A stretch of DNA of 64,000 nucleotides from JBEVJC01 sp040510375 (GTDB lineage: Bacteria > Bacteroidota > Bacteroidia > Chitinophagales > Chitinophagaceae). The stretch spans positions 1 through 64,000 of the forward strand of contig JBEVJC010000002.1 of NCBI GenBank assembly GCA_040510375.1. The letters run 5' to 3'. Numbering within the stretch: the stretch's first letter is position 1; each line of letters opens with the position of its first letter. This document shows positions 53,750 through 62,915 of the stretch, piece by piece. The notes beneath the pieces were generated by a model. That model had not been told where the DNA came from. It ran no database searches and saw only the letters and a list, made by a program, of their open reading frames with translations. A program made the position numbers and the translations under genes.

Positions 53750-55198
53750 TTATTTTATTACGAACGACTGGTTGATTTTTTCACCTGCCGAATTCCAGAC
53801 CAGGTGGTAGATACCCCTGTCGAGCGTATTTACCGGTACATTGATCCGGGTACTGCTCCCAGAAAGGGTTATGCGGTTTACCAGCTGGCCCGATGCAGAA
53901 TATATCTCCAGGCTGGAACGTCCGCCGGAAGGGACTTCTACCGTGATATTGGTGGTGGCCGGGTTGGGGAATATATTTACTGTAAGTTTCCTGGCTTCGC
54001 CCGATGATACAAGGATCGTTTTACTGTATGTAATTGCTCCATCTGCATCTACCATACGAAGACGGTAATAACTGGTGCCGGCCTGCACATTTTTATCTGT
54101 ACTGGTATAATAATTGGCGGAAGTACTGGTTCCTGTGGCGGTTACTGAATCGATGGTAAAAAATGAACCATCGTTCAATTTCTTTTCCACGATAAAATGG
54201 TCGCTGTTCATTTCAGCGGATGTATTCCAGTTAAGGACGGTTTTGCCGGCTGATGACCTGGCGGTGAAATCATGCAGTTTCAAGGGAAGGACAGAAGTAA
54301 TACTAATGGTCTTCCTGTTATAGGCAACAAATGCAACATCACTATCGCCCGATAACCTGATCTTGAACTTGCGGATACTGTTATAATTGGACGCAGTGAT
54401 ACCAAACTCACTAAGGTCCGCTGCCCAAAGCCTGATAACGCGGTCGGTGTTGGTAAATCCACCAGCCAATGCCATCGGGTTTTGTGAAGCCTCCCAGAAA
54501 TCGGCTGTCCAGTTTCCGATACCAGGGATATTGGTGAAAACAATATCGCGGGAAGCACCAATTACATTTCCGCTATTATCAACAAAAGAATAGCGGTCGT
54601 ATGTGCTGCTTGGATCCGCAACCTGTGTTACAACTACATCGGGGATACCATCACCAATATGTGCGGGATTGATATTACTTACGAAGAATGTGAGGTCACC
54701 AGCCGGAAGGTTGGCAACACAGGTACCGATATTAAGACCGCGGATACCGTCCGACAAATAACTTTTCAGGTCGCCGGAAGGAACCGTTCCCGCCCCGTTA
54801 TTAACTCCGTCGTACAGCTGGCCCACACCAACCTTGGTATTACCTGAAACTGTACCGGTAATAAGATCCACCGGGAGCGACCAGAAATCGCCTGCTACAA
54901 ACGTTTCACCCATGGAGGACAGAGCTCCGTCGTTAACCCCGGTTGAAAACTGTTGATTGTTGAAAGTAAACGCCAGCAGGTTGTGACTGTTTGAGGGCTT
55001 GATGGGGTTATAACTTCCAGCCCTTGTTTTCCAGAAACTGTTATAATCTGTGATAATTCCGCTGACAGCCTGTTGACCATAACCTGCGGTAAAAAGCAGG
55101 AAGAAGGAAAATGTAAGGAACAGTCCTTTGACATTAAAGCAAACCGCGCTGCACGTTAGATCTGGGGCACTCGAAGCCAGTGTTTTGAATTGTTTCAT
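53750..55198 (-). CDS. Secreted protein with type A T9SS sorting domain
   Basis: A 482-residue exported protein. A long N-terminal region with a hydrophobic segment (LFLTFSFFLLFTAGYGQQ) acts as signal. The central part (NSFWKTRAGSYNPIKPSNSH, LLAFTFNNQQFSTGVND) is a beta-rich region of unknown role. From about residue 310 there are fibronectin-type segments (SVLPLKLHDFTARSSAGKTV, LNWNTSAEMNSDHFIVEKK, YYRLRMVDADG). The end VNIFPNPATTNITVEV...GIYHLVWNS is a type A sorting domain. Probably a cell-surface or released protein without enzyme motif. It is divergent from the PKD-repeat gene across a 587-bp gap. Confidence 0.85.
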   Translation of the reverse strand: MKQFKTLASSAPDLTCSAVCFNVKGLFLTFSFFLLFTAGYGQQAVSGIITDYNSFWKTRAGSYNPIKPSNSHNLLAFTFNNQQFSTGVNDGALSSMGETFVAGDFWSLPVDLITGTVSGNTKVGVGQLYDGVNNGAGTVPSGDLKSYLSDGIRGLNIGTCVANLPAGDLTFFVSNINPAHIGDGIPDVVVTQVADPSSTYDRYSFVDNSGNVIGASRDIVFTNIPGIGNWTADFWEASQNPMALAGGFTNTDRVIRLWAADLSEFGITASNYNSIRKFKIRLSGDSDVAFVAYNRKTISITSVLPLKLHDFTARSSAGKTVLNWNTSAEMNSDHFIVEKKLNDGSFFTIDSVTATGTSTSANYYTSTDKNVQAGTSYYRLRMVDADGAITYSKTILVSSGEARKLTVNIFPNPATTNITVEVPSGGRSSLEIYSASGQLVNRITLSGSSTRINVPVNTLDRGIYHLVWNSAGEKINQSFVIK

Positions 55199-55785
55199 TT
55201 GTGGGGTACGTTTTTCTTCTTAGGGTCGAATCGGATACAAAGGTAAAAACCGCAGTGATTTTTCATAGTGATTCGGTTGAAAGTTACCAACGGTAATAAT
55301 ACGTTGGGGTCGGATTAAGCCTGAAGTGCTGTGAATGCCAGGACTTAACAAATAATCCGGCTACTTTAAAATGCCGGATAATACTCCGTATATTTTCGAT
55401 TCACCGGATATAAATCCTCTATGATTGAGAAATATAATGATGAGAAACCTATTGGTTTACTCTTAAAAAAAGCATTTAAATGTCAGTCAGACCTGATCAG
55501 ATAAATCAGTATTAACTTGATCCTTTACTTTTTTTTTGATTTCATTTCCATTGCCCCTATTGATTGTTTTCCCGGGTTTTAATATTGATTATCAGAATAT
55601 ATTCAGTGTAGTTACATTGAATGATGGGTTTTAAGGGTTATACCCCCCAAATCGTGCAGATAAACACTTAGTACGTATATGTGCTAATGATTAAAAGGAA
55701 ATTTTCGACGAAAGACTACAAGCCAGGTTTGGTGTTTAGTATATTTTTAAGTAAGCCAATATCCTTAAAATCCAATCCTCTGAAA
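55199..55785. other. Intergenic region between divergent secreted-protein genes
   Basis: About 590 bp of AT-rich DNA. On the minus strand TACCTTTG (plus 55238-55245) could be a -7 box for the T9SS cargo gene, but no matching -33 element is seen. For the plus strand, no clean TAnnTTTG box is found. An in-frame extension of the next gene upstream to 55681 (GTG) or 55687 (ATG) lies here, and is judged untranslated because the signal peptide starts later. No RNA gene or small ORF is supported. Confidence 0.5.
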
Positions 55786-58700
55786 ATGTTTAATGCCTTA
55801 ATGCGTGTTTTTTATCGATGCGCCGGTTTTGTATTGATCCTTTTTTATGTTCCGGCTGCAGCACAACTCAAGGCAGACTTTACCTCCACTTCCCCAACAG
55901 GATGTTCTCCGCTGCTGGTCAATTTTACTGATGTATCAACAGGTGTTCCTGTTTCGTGGAGATGGGACCTTGGAAATGGAACTATCTCAACCCTGAAAAA
56001 TCCGACAGCAACTTATTTTAATCCCGGTACTTACAATGTAAAACTGGTAGTGAAGAATGCTTCCGGATCAGACTCGGTCACCCGCCAGCAGTTTATTACT
56101 GTATACCCCAAACCTGTTGTCGATTTTGTAGCCAGTGACAGTACCGGTTGTTTTCCTTACATAGTAAATTTTACCGACAGGAGTTCAGCGGGCAGTGGAA
56201 CTATTACGGAGACTGCATGGGATTTTGGTGATGGTACCACATCAACAGGTTTGAATCCATCACATATTTATACAAGTGCAGGAACTTTTACGGTTTCCTT
56301 AAAAGTTACAAATAGCAATGGATGCGCTACCGTATTCACCAGGAAACAATATATCACCGTTACAAGCGGGGTCACGGCTTCATTTACCAATACCACAGCA
56401 GTAACCTGTGAAGCAAGTCCGCAGATTAAATTTACCAATACTTCAACCGGACCAGGCAGCCTTGGTTACGAATGGAACTTTGGTGATGGCGGTGTCTCTG
56501 CTGTTAAAGATCCCGTTCATACCTATACCGTAGCAGGTTCGTACACCGTATCATTGATCGTGATCAGTCCGCAGGGTTGCCGCGATACCATTACTAAAAC
56601 CAATCTTATCAGTTTTGGTAAGCTTTCTTCTTCTTTCTCATCGCCCGACAGTATTTGCGTGTCGGCTGTTTTTTCATTGGTGAATAACAGTACCCCTGTT
56701 CCGGCTGATATGACCTGGGACTTTGGCGATGGCACCAGCTCTACGCTTGGATCACCGGTGAAGTCATACATTACTCCAGGTGTTTATCGCATCCGGCTGA
56801 TTAATAATTTTGGAGCATGCCTTGATACAGTATTCAGGAATATAACGGTTAATCAAAAGACACAGGCTTCCTTTACTGCTTCAGCAGTGGTGTCCTGCCA
56901 GGTCCCCTTTACCGTTAAATTCAAACCTACTGCATCCGGCATCTTTACCACTGAATGGGATTTTGGCGATGGCTCTGCATCCAGCCAGGCAGAACCCTCA
57001 CATACATACACGCAGGCGGGCATTTTTGATGTCAGGCTTATACTGATCAACAGCCTTGGTTGCCCCGATACGGTAACCAGGAAACAATACATCACCATTG
57101 AAGAACCTTCCATTCAACTTACCGGGTTTCCACAAACGGGTTGTATACCACTTACGATCCGTCCATCGGCAATCGTAAGTGCCAATGAGGCAATTGCTTC
57201 TTACCTCTGGACCTTTGGTGACGGCAGCACCAGTACCGCAGCAAACCCGGTATATACTTATACAAGTGCAGGCACTTATACCGTGTCACTTACAGTCACT
57301 ACGGTTGGCGGCTGCAGGAAGACCCTCAATGTACCGGCAGCAGTAAGGGCCGGATCGAAGCCTGATGCGGCTTTCGAGGTTCGTCCGAATGATGTTTGTG
57401 CTTCGCAGATGGTGCAGTTTACCGATAGCAGTAAAGGTAAAGTGGATCAATGGCTTTGGAATTTTGGTGATGGCGGCGTGTCCAGCGCCCAACATCCATC
57501 CTATACCTATACCGATACCGGATATTTTTCAGTAACACTTATTGTATGGAGTAATACCTGCGCTGATACTATCCGGTTAAAAGATATTGTACATATTAAA
57601 CCACCCATCGCTGCATTTCTTACACAGAATGATTGTGCCCAACCATTTCGTAAAACTTTTCTTGACCAGTCAATAGGTGCGAAGACCTGGTATTGGACTT
57701 TCGGCGACGGCGGTTCGTCAACCACCCAGCACCCCGTTCATAATTATTCGTCAAAGGGAACGTATGTGGTAACGCTGGTTGTTACCAACGGCTCCTGTAC
57801 AAATATTAAAACCAGGACCGTCCTGGTTGTTAATGAAGATGCCGTAATAACCGCCAATCGAACCGTTATATGTAAGGATGGTGTAGTGCGTTTTAATTCA
57901 GGTTCAATGAATCCGGCACAGATCCAGTCCTGGTTGTGGGAATTCAACGATTCCACCCTTCCTTCAACAAGCGTTGGAACAACCGATCATCTGTTTACAA
58001 AAACAGGTTCCTACCGCGCTAAACTTACTACCCGCGACCTGCTTGGTTGTATTGACACAGCATCAATTGCAATCAGGGTTTATGGTCCGGCGGCAGCATT
58101 CAGTAACGCGGCCAGCAGCTCCTGCCTGGGTGCAGGTCCTGTCAGTTTTATTGACCAGTCGGTCACTGATGGCACCAATCCAATTATTAAATACCGTTGG
58201 GTATATGGTGATGGCCTTACTGACTCATCTGTTTCCGGGCCGTTCCTCCATAACTATACAGCAACGGGCAGTTACCTTGTTTCGCTGACGGTAACTGATG
58301 CGTTTGGATGTTCCAGTTCGATAACAAAGACACAACCGGTGATCATTTCAAAACCAACAGCAAATTTTTATTCTCCCGATACCAATACCTGTATCAACAA
58401 ACCGGTAAGCCTGATGAATACATCAGTGGGTACCGAACTTACCTATTCCTGGAAGCTGGGTGACGGCTCTGTGTCAACCGACATAAACCCCGTACATCAA
58501 TATCTGGCAACGGGCTTTTATTCGGTGACCCTGGTAACAACCGATAAATACGGATGTACCGATTCTTTAGTAAAGTCAAACTATATCAATATCAGCCTGC
58601 CGGTTGCGGGGTTCACTATTTCTGACTCATTCAGTTCCTGCCCGCCGTTAAAGGTTATATTCACCAATACTGCAACCAACTTCCGTTCAGTACGATGGGA

Positions 58701-60585
58701 TTTCGGTGATGGCAATACCTCTGTTCTTACCGATCCGATCCACACGTATACTTTTCCGGGAACCTATATTGCGAAACATACAGTGGCCGGACCTGGCGGA
58801 TGTGAAGATGTGTTTACCAGAAGGATTGTGGTGAAGGGTCCAACCGGAACCTTCGACTATACACCAAAAATCGGATGTAACCCATTAACGGTAACCTTTA
58901 CGGCAACAACACAGAACAGGTCTTCCTTTCTCTGGGATTTCACCGATGGATCTACACAATTAACCAACGATTCAATTGTTACGCATACCTATACCACTTC
59001 GGGTGATTTTATACCAAGGATGATCCTGACAGACGCCGCAGGTTGTAATGTACCTCTTGAAGGACGTGACACCATTCATGTGGTGGGGATCAGGGTTGAT
59101 TTTGAATCGGACATTAAAAATGTTTGTGATAAAGGTTTCGTTGTGTTCACCAACAATACAGTCAGCAATGACTACATCCGGAGCTGGTCCTGGAATTTTG
59201 GTGATGGATCCACAAGTACAGTGCAACATCCTACCCATTATTATTCAGTTACCGGCATTTATAAAGTGGTGTTGACAGCAACTTCTTCATCCGGTTGTAT
59301 AGATTCACTGGTAAAGGAATCAGCTATCAGGGTAACAAACCGTCCGTTAATTAATATTACGGGTGATACCGAAAATTGCCTTCCTGCAACTGCTGTTTTT
59401 AATGGCAACATTACGCGGGGAGTTTCTTCGGGCCTGGTATGGAACTGGGGTTTTGGCAATGGTAATACAAGCAACCAGCAGAATCCGGCACCACAGGTTT
59501 ATATCGTCGCTGCCGATTACCAGGTTACTGCAATTGTAACTGACAGTAATACCTGCCGTGATACGGCCACCCATTTGTTTGTTGCACATCCTTTGCCTGT
59601 TACCAACGCCGGTGCTGATGCGGTATATTGTCTTGGTACGCCTGTGCAGTTAAGGGTTACGGGAGCCATGGGTTATACCTGGCTGAATCCAACGGGACTT
59701 AGTTGTTCTGATTGTGATGGCCCCCTGGCAGCACCGGAACAAAATATCACCTACCTGGTGGAAGGTAAAAACCAATTTGGTTGTGTGGCGCGCGACAGTG
59801 TTTATGTAAAGGTTCGCCGGCCGTTTACAATTAATGTATCGCCCGACGATACGCTTTGCCTTGGTTCTTCAACAAAGCTATTGGCGATTGGTGCAGATCT
59901 GTACACCTGGACTCCGTCGGCCGGATTATCCGGTACAACCATTGCAAATCCTGTTGCCAGTCCGGCCAACACCACCACTTACGTGGTAACCGGTCGCGAC
60001 AGTGACGGATGTTTCACTGATAAAACAGATGTGCGGATTACTGTTTATCCCATCCCCACTGTAACGCTTGGCGAAGATGTAACCATGCCAGCGGGTGGGT
60101 CGGTTCAGTTAAAGGCCGTTGCTTCTCCTGATGTTACCAGCTATGCCTGGTCGCCTGCATTCCAGATCAGTTGTACCAGTTGTCCCGATCCGGTGGTTAG
60201 TCCACGAAAGACCATGGAATATTCCGTACGGGTCAACAATGAAGGCGGCTGTATTGCGGACGACAAGCTGAGGGTATTGGTCACCTGTAATAACGGTAAC
60301 CTGTTTATTCCAAACAGTTTTTCGCCAAATGGCAACGGCATGAATGAACGGTTTTATCCAAGGGGTACAGGCATCTACCTGGTAAAGTCGTTCCGCATTT
60401 TCAACCGTTGGGGCCAGGTAATATTTGAAGCGCAGAATTTTAATGTAAATGATGCGGCCTATGGCTGGGATGGAACATTTAAAGGCCGGCCGGTTTCGCC
60501 CGATGTATTTATTTATACCTGCGATGTGGTATGCCAGAACGATGAAATAATCCAGTATAAGGGCGATGTATCCCTTTTAAGATAG
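55786..60585 (+). CDS. Giant PKD-repeat surface protein with type B T9SS C-terminal domain
   Basis: About 1600 residues from the ATG at 55786; ATG at 55801 is also possible and in-frame starts exist to 55681. A signal peptide ends at VPAAAQ. Some 15 PKD-like repeats follow, each around 85 residues with WDFGDG-type cores, for example AWDFGDGTTSTGLNPSHIYT and LWNFGDGGVSSAQHPSYTYT. Three Ig-like units with GYTWLNPTGLS- and YTWTPSAGLS-type segments come next. The C-terminal ~90 residues (IPNSFSPNGNGMNERFYP, FRIFNRWGQVIFEA, GWDGTFKGRPVSPDVFIYTC) are the gliding-motility/CHU_C type B sorting domain. It is likely an adhesin or gliding-related filament. PorP/SprF follows after 75 bp. Confidence 0.93.
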   Translation: MFNALMRVFYRCAGFVLILFYVPAAAQLKADFTSTSPTGCSPLLVNFTDVSTGVPVSWRWDLGNGTISTLKNPTATYFNPGTYNVKLVVKNASGSDSVTRQQFITVYPKPVVDFVASDSTGCFPYIVNFTDRSSAGSGTITETAWDFGDGTTSTGLNPSHIYTSAGTFTVSLKVTNSNGCATVFTRKQYITVTSGVTASFTNTTAVTCEASPQIKFTNTSTGPGSLGYEWNFGDGGVSAVKDPVHTYTVAGSYTVSLIVISPQGCRDTITKTNLISFGKLSSSFSSPDSICVSAVFSLVNNSTPVPADMTWDFGDGTSSTLGSPVKSYITPGVYRIRLINNFGACLDTVFRNITVNQKTQASFTASAVVSCQVPFTVKFKPTASGIFTTEWDFGDGSASSQAEPSHTYTQAGIFDVRLILINSLGCPDTVTRKQYITIEEPSIQLTGFPQTGCIPLTIRPSAIVSANEAIASYLWTFGDGSTSTAANPVYTYTSAGTYTVSLTVTTVGGCRKTLNVPAAVRAGSKPDAAFEVRPNDVCASQMVQFTDSSKGKVDQWLWNFGDGGVSSAQHPSYTYTDTGYFSVTLIVWSNTCADTIRLKDIVHIKPPIAAFLTQNDCAQPFRKTFLDQSIGAKTWYWTFGDGGSSTTQHPVHNYSSKGTYVVTLVVTNGSCTNIKTRTVLVVNEDAVITANRTVICKDGVVRFNSGSMNPAQIQSWLWEFNDSTLPSTSVGTTDHLFTKTGSYRAKLTTRDLLGCIDTASIAIRVYGPAAAFSNAASSSCLGAGPVSFIDQSVTDGTNPIIKYRWVYGDGLTDSSVSGPFLHNYTATGSYLVSLTVTDAFGCSSSITKTQPVIISKPTANFYSPDTNTCINKPVSLMNTSVGTELTYSWKLGDGSVSTDINPVHQYLATGFYSVTLVTTDKYGCTDSLVKSNYINISLPVAGFTISDSFSSCPPLKVIFTNTATNFRSVRWDFGDGNTSVLTDPIHTYTFPGTYIAKHTVAGPGGCEDVFTRRIVVKGPTGTFDYTPKIGCNPLTVTFTATTQNRSSFLWDFTDGSTQLTNDSIVTHTYTTSGDFIPRMILTDAAGCNVPLEGRDTIHVVGIRVDFESDIKNVCDKGFVVFTNNTVSNDYIRSWSWNFGDGSTSTVQHPTHYYSVTGIYKVVLTATSSSGCIDSLVKESAIRVTNRPLINITGDTENCLPATAVFNGNITRGVSSGLVWNWGFGNGNTSNQQNPAPQVYIVAADYQVTAIVTDSNTCRDTATHLFVAHPLPVTNAGADAVYCLGTPVQLRVTGAMGYTWLNPTGLSCSDCDGPLAAPEQNITYLVEGKNQFGCVARDSVYVKVRRPFTINVSPDDTLCLGSSTKLLAIGADLYTWTPSAGLSGTTIANPVASPANTTTYVVTGRDSDGCFTDKTDVRITVYPIPTVTLGEDVTMPAGGSVQLKAVASPDVTSYAWSPAFQISCTSCPDPVVSPRKTMEYSVRVNNEGGCIADDKLRVLVTCNNGNLFIPNSFSPNGNGMNERFYPRGTGIYLVKSFRIFNRWGQVIFEAQNFNVNDAAYGWDGTFKGRPVSPDVFIYTCDVVCQNDEIIQYKGDVSLLR

Positions 60586-60660
60586 TTGAATGGCCGTGAG
60601 GATTTACCGGCCGGCAAAAAGTTGATCCGTTTATCCAATTCCTATTGAAAAAAAATAACG

Positions 60661-61677
60661 ATGAAAAACCTTTACCATGGCTTGCTGAGTGTAAGTCTTC
60701 TCCTTATAACACTGATTCCTGCAATGGGACAGGATGTGCATTTTTCCCAGTTTCATGAAGCGCCCCTGTACCGTAATCCGGCACTGGCGGGAATTATGCA
60801 CGGGGATGTGCGGGCACAGGTAGTATACCGTTCGCAATGGAATAATATAACAAATGCATACAAGACCGGTTCCTTCAATTTTGAATACAAGACCAAGGCA
60901 GGGCAGGGGGACGATTATGTAACCTGGGCTTTGCAGACCTATTACGACAAGTCGGGATCAGCCGATCTGTCAACCACTATTGTAATGCCGGCGATTAACT
61001 ATCATAAATCAATCAGCAGTTACAGGAACAGTTACCTGTCGGCCGCATTTATGGGTGGATTGGTACAACGCCGGTTCGACCGCTCCAAATTAACCACCAA
61101 CAACCAGTATGATAATGGTATCGATGGTGAAGGGTTTATGGAAAGCCAGTACAGTTACTGGGATGGGAGTGCGGGTCTGAGTTTCCATACAGAACTGGGA
61201 GAGAATGCCGCCAATAACCTGGTTATCGGAGCAGCCATCCATCACCTTAATAAACCAAAGAATTCTTTTTTCCAGGCATCTACTGCAACGCTCGATCCGA
61301 AGCTGGTAGTGTCGGCCGACCTGAAGATGGATGTAAATGAAACCGGAACGGTGACCATTTATTCTGATTTCATCAGACAGGGACCGTATTCTCAAGCTAT
61401 CGGTGGTGTATTTTATGGATTGAAGTTTGGTGCGCTGACAGACGATCCGGATTATATGCTTCATGGCGGACTGTTCCTGCGTTGGGGTGATGCACTGATT
61501 CCTACGGTTAAACTTGACTATAAGCCCTTTTCGGTTTCGGTCAGCTATGATATCAACATGTCAAAACTTTCACCAACAAGTAATGGCATGGGCGGGTTTG
61601 AACTGGCAGCTACCTACAGCGGATTCCTGAACAAGCTCAATACCAGTTTTGAAATGTTAAAATGTCCGCGGTTTTAG
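60661..61677 (+). CDS. PorP/SprF family T9SS membrane protein
   Basis: A 338-residue outer-membrane protein with a signal peptide ending near MGQD. The family opening is DVHFSQFHEAPLYRNPALAG, followed by VQVVYRSQWNN-like and YHKSISS strands and the closing PTVKLDYKPFSVSVSYDINM and GGFELAATYSGFL. PorP/SprF proteins work with T9SS and are typically encoded next to very long type B cargo proteins, where they may hold or export that partner. That pairing is seen here. It is almost certainly in an operon with the PKD-repeat gene. Confidence 0.95.
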   Translation: MKNLYHGLLSVSLLLITLIPAMGQDVHFSQFHEAPLYRNPALAGIMHGDVRAQVVYRSQWNNITNAYKTGSFNFEYKTKAGQGDDYVTWALQTYYDKSGSADLSTTIVMPAINYHKSISSYRNSYLSAAFMGGLVQRRFDRSKLTTNNQYDNGIDGEGFMESQYSYWDGSAGLSFHTELGENAANNLVIGAAIHHLNKPKNSFFQASTATLDPKLVVSADLKMDVNETGTVTIYSDFIRQGPYSQAIGGVFYGLKFGALTDDPDYMLHGGLFLRWGDALIPTVKLDYKPFSVSVSYDINMSKLSPTSNGMGGFELAATYSGFLNKLNTSFEMLKCPRF

Positions 61678-61765
61678 GATAGAATGTGAAAGTAGCGCCC
61701 ATAGCGGGTTTGAGCACCGGTTCGCCAGTGAGCAGCCCCGCGTTAAAAATTAACTTCCACTTCAG

Positions 61766-61773
61766 TATCTTTG
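61766..61773 (+). promoter_or_regulatory. TAnnTTTG box just upstream of prfB
   Basis: TATCTTTG lies 5 bases before the prfB ATG. If it serves as -7 element, the transcript would be leaderless or nearly so. A clear -33 TTTG is not seen, so this is only a candidate. Confidence 0.4.
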
Positions 61774-61777
61774 CGGC

Positions 61778-62873
61778 ATGACAGCAGAAAAATTAGTCGA
61801 TATGCGGTCCCGCATTGCCGGGATAAGGAGGTTTCTTTGACGTCGATAACCGACGATATAAGATAGAAGAAGACAAGCAGCTTTCGTTAAGTCCCGGTTT
61901 CTGGGACGACAACAAAAGGGCCACCGAAATTCTCAAGAACATGAAGGTTAATGAGTATTGGGTGAAACTCTACGAGACCACTGAAGGTAGCGTGGAGGAT
62001 TTTGCCGTACTTTTTGATTTCTGGAAATCGGGTGATGCAACCGAGGAGGAAACGCAGGAGGCATTTAATAAAGCCATCGTCATGCTTGATGATGCTGAAT
62101 TTAAAGCCACCCTGAACGAACCCGAGGACGAGCTGCCCGCGGTATTGCAGATCAACTCGGGAGCGGGTGGTACTGAAAGCCAGGACTGGGCAGAAATGCT
62201 TGCCCGGATGTACCGGATGTATGGAGAAAAGCAGGGTTGGACCGTCACCGAACTCGATTGGGTATGGGGTGATGGTGCCGGCATAAAAACGGCCACGCTC
62301 CAGTTTGATGGTTCATTTGCCTATGGTTTCCTGAAGGCCGAATCCGGTGTGCACCGCCTGGTGCGCATTTCGCCGTTCGACAGTAATGCCCGCAGGCATA
62401 CCTCCTTTGTATCCGTTTTTGTTTATCCATTGGTAGATGATACCATTAATATTGAAGTGCGCGATGCGGATGTCAAGATGGAAACATCAAGAAGTGGTGG
62501 TGCGGGTGGCCAGAATGTAAATAAGGTAGAAACCAAGGTTCAGCTTACCCATATTCCAACCGGCATCGTGGTGGTATGCCAGACAGAACGTTCGCAGCTG
62601 GGAAACCGCGAAAAGGCGATGACCATGCTGAAGAGCCGGTTGTATGAAGAGGAACTTCGCAGGCGGAATGAACTTAAGGATGCGGTTAACAGCTCCAAGA
62701 AAAAGATCGAGTGGGGCAGCCAGATCCGTTCTTATGTTTTCCATCCATATAAAATGATCAAGGATCACCGTACCGATTATGAAGTGGGTAATATACAACC
62801 CGTAATGGATGGGGAACTGGATGGATTCATCAAGGCCTACCTGATGAGTGAAAAAGAAAACAGCAGCAAGTGA
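61778..62873 (+). CDS. prfB: Peptide chain release factor 2, with +1 programmed frameshift
   Basis: RF2 reads UAA and UGA stop codons and triggers peptide release. The gene starts at ATG 61778 and runs 20 codons to an in-frame TGA at 61838-61840; a +1 shift after CTT (61835-61837) resumes at GAC (61839) and continues to 62873, giving about 364 residues, the family length. The first frame alone ends after RRFL. RF2 features are the SPF tripeptide in VRISPFDSNARRHTSF and the GGQ motif in GGAGGQNVNKVET. It is followed by the pyrroline-5-carboxylate dehydrogenase gene after 42 bp. Confidence 0.95.
61823..61841 (+). promoter_or_regulatory. prfB programmed +1 frameshift site
   Basis: The string ataaggaggtttctttgac has an internal Shine-Dalgarno-like aggagg followed by tttctt, TGA, then c. 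This is the known prfB arrangement (SD, CUU, UGA, C), in which scarce RF2 lets the ribosome slip forward on CTT and bypass the TGA. The codon after the stop begins with C, the weak context typical of this control. Confidence 0.93.
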
Positions 62874-62915
62874 TCCTTACCATAAATAAAACAGCACAAT
62901 TTTAAACATACCGAG

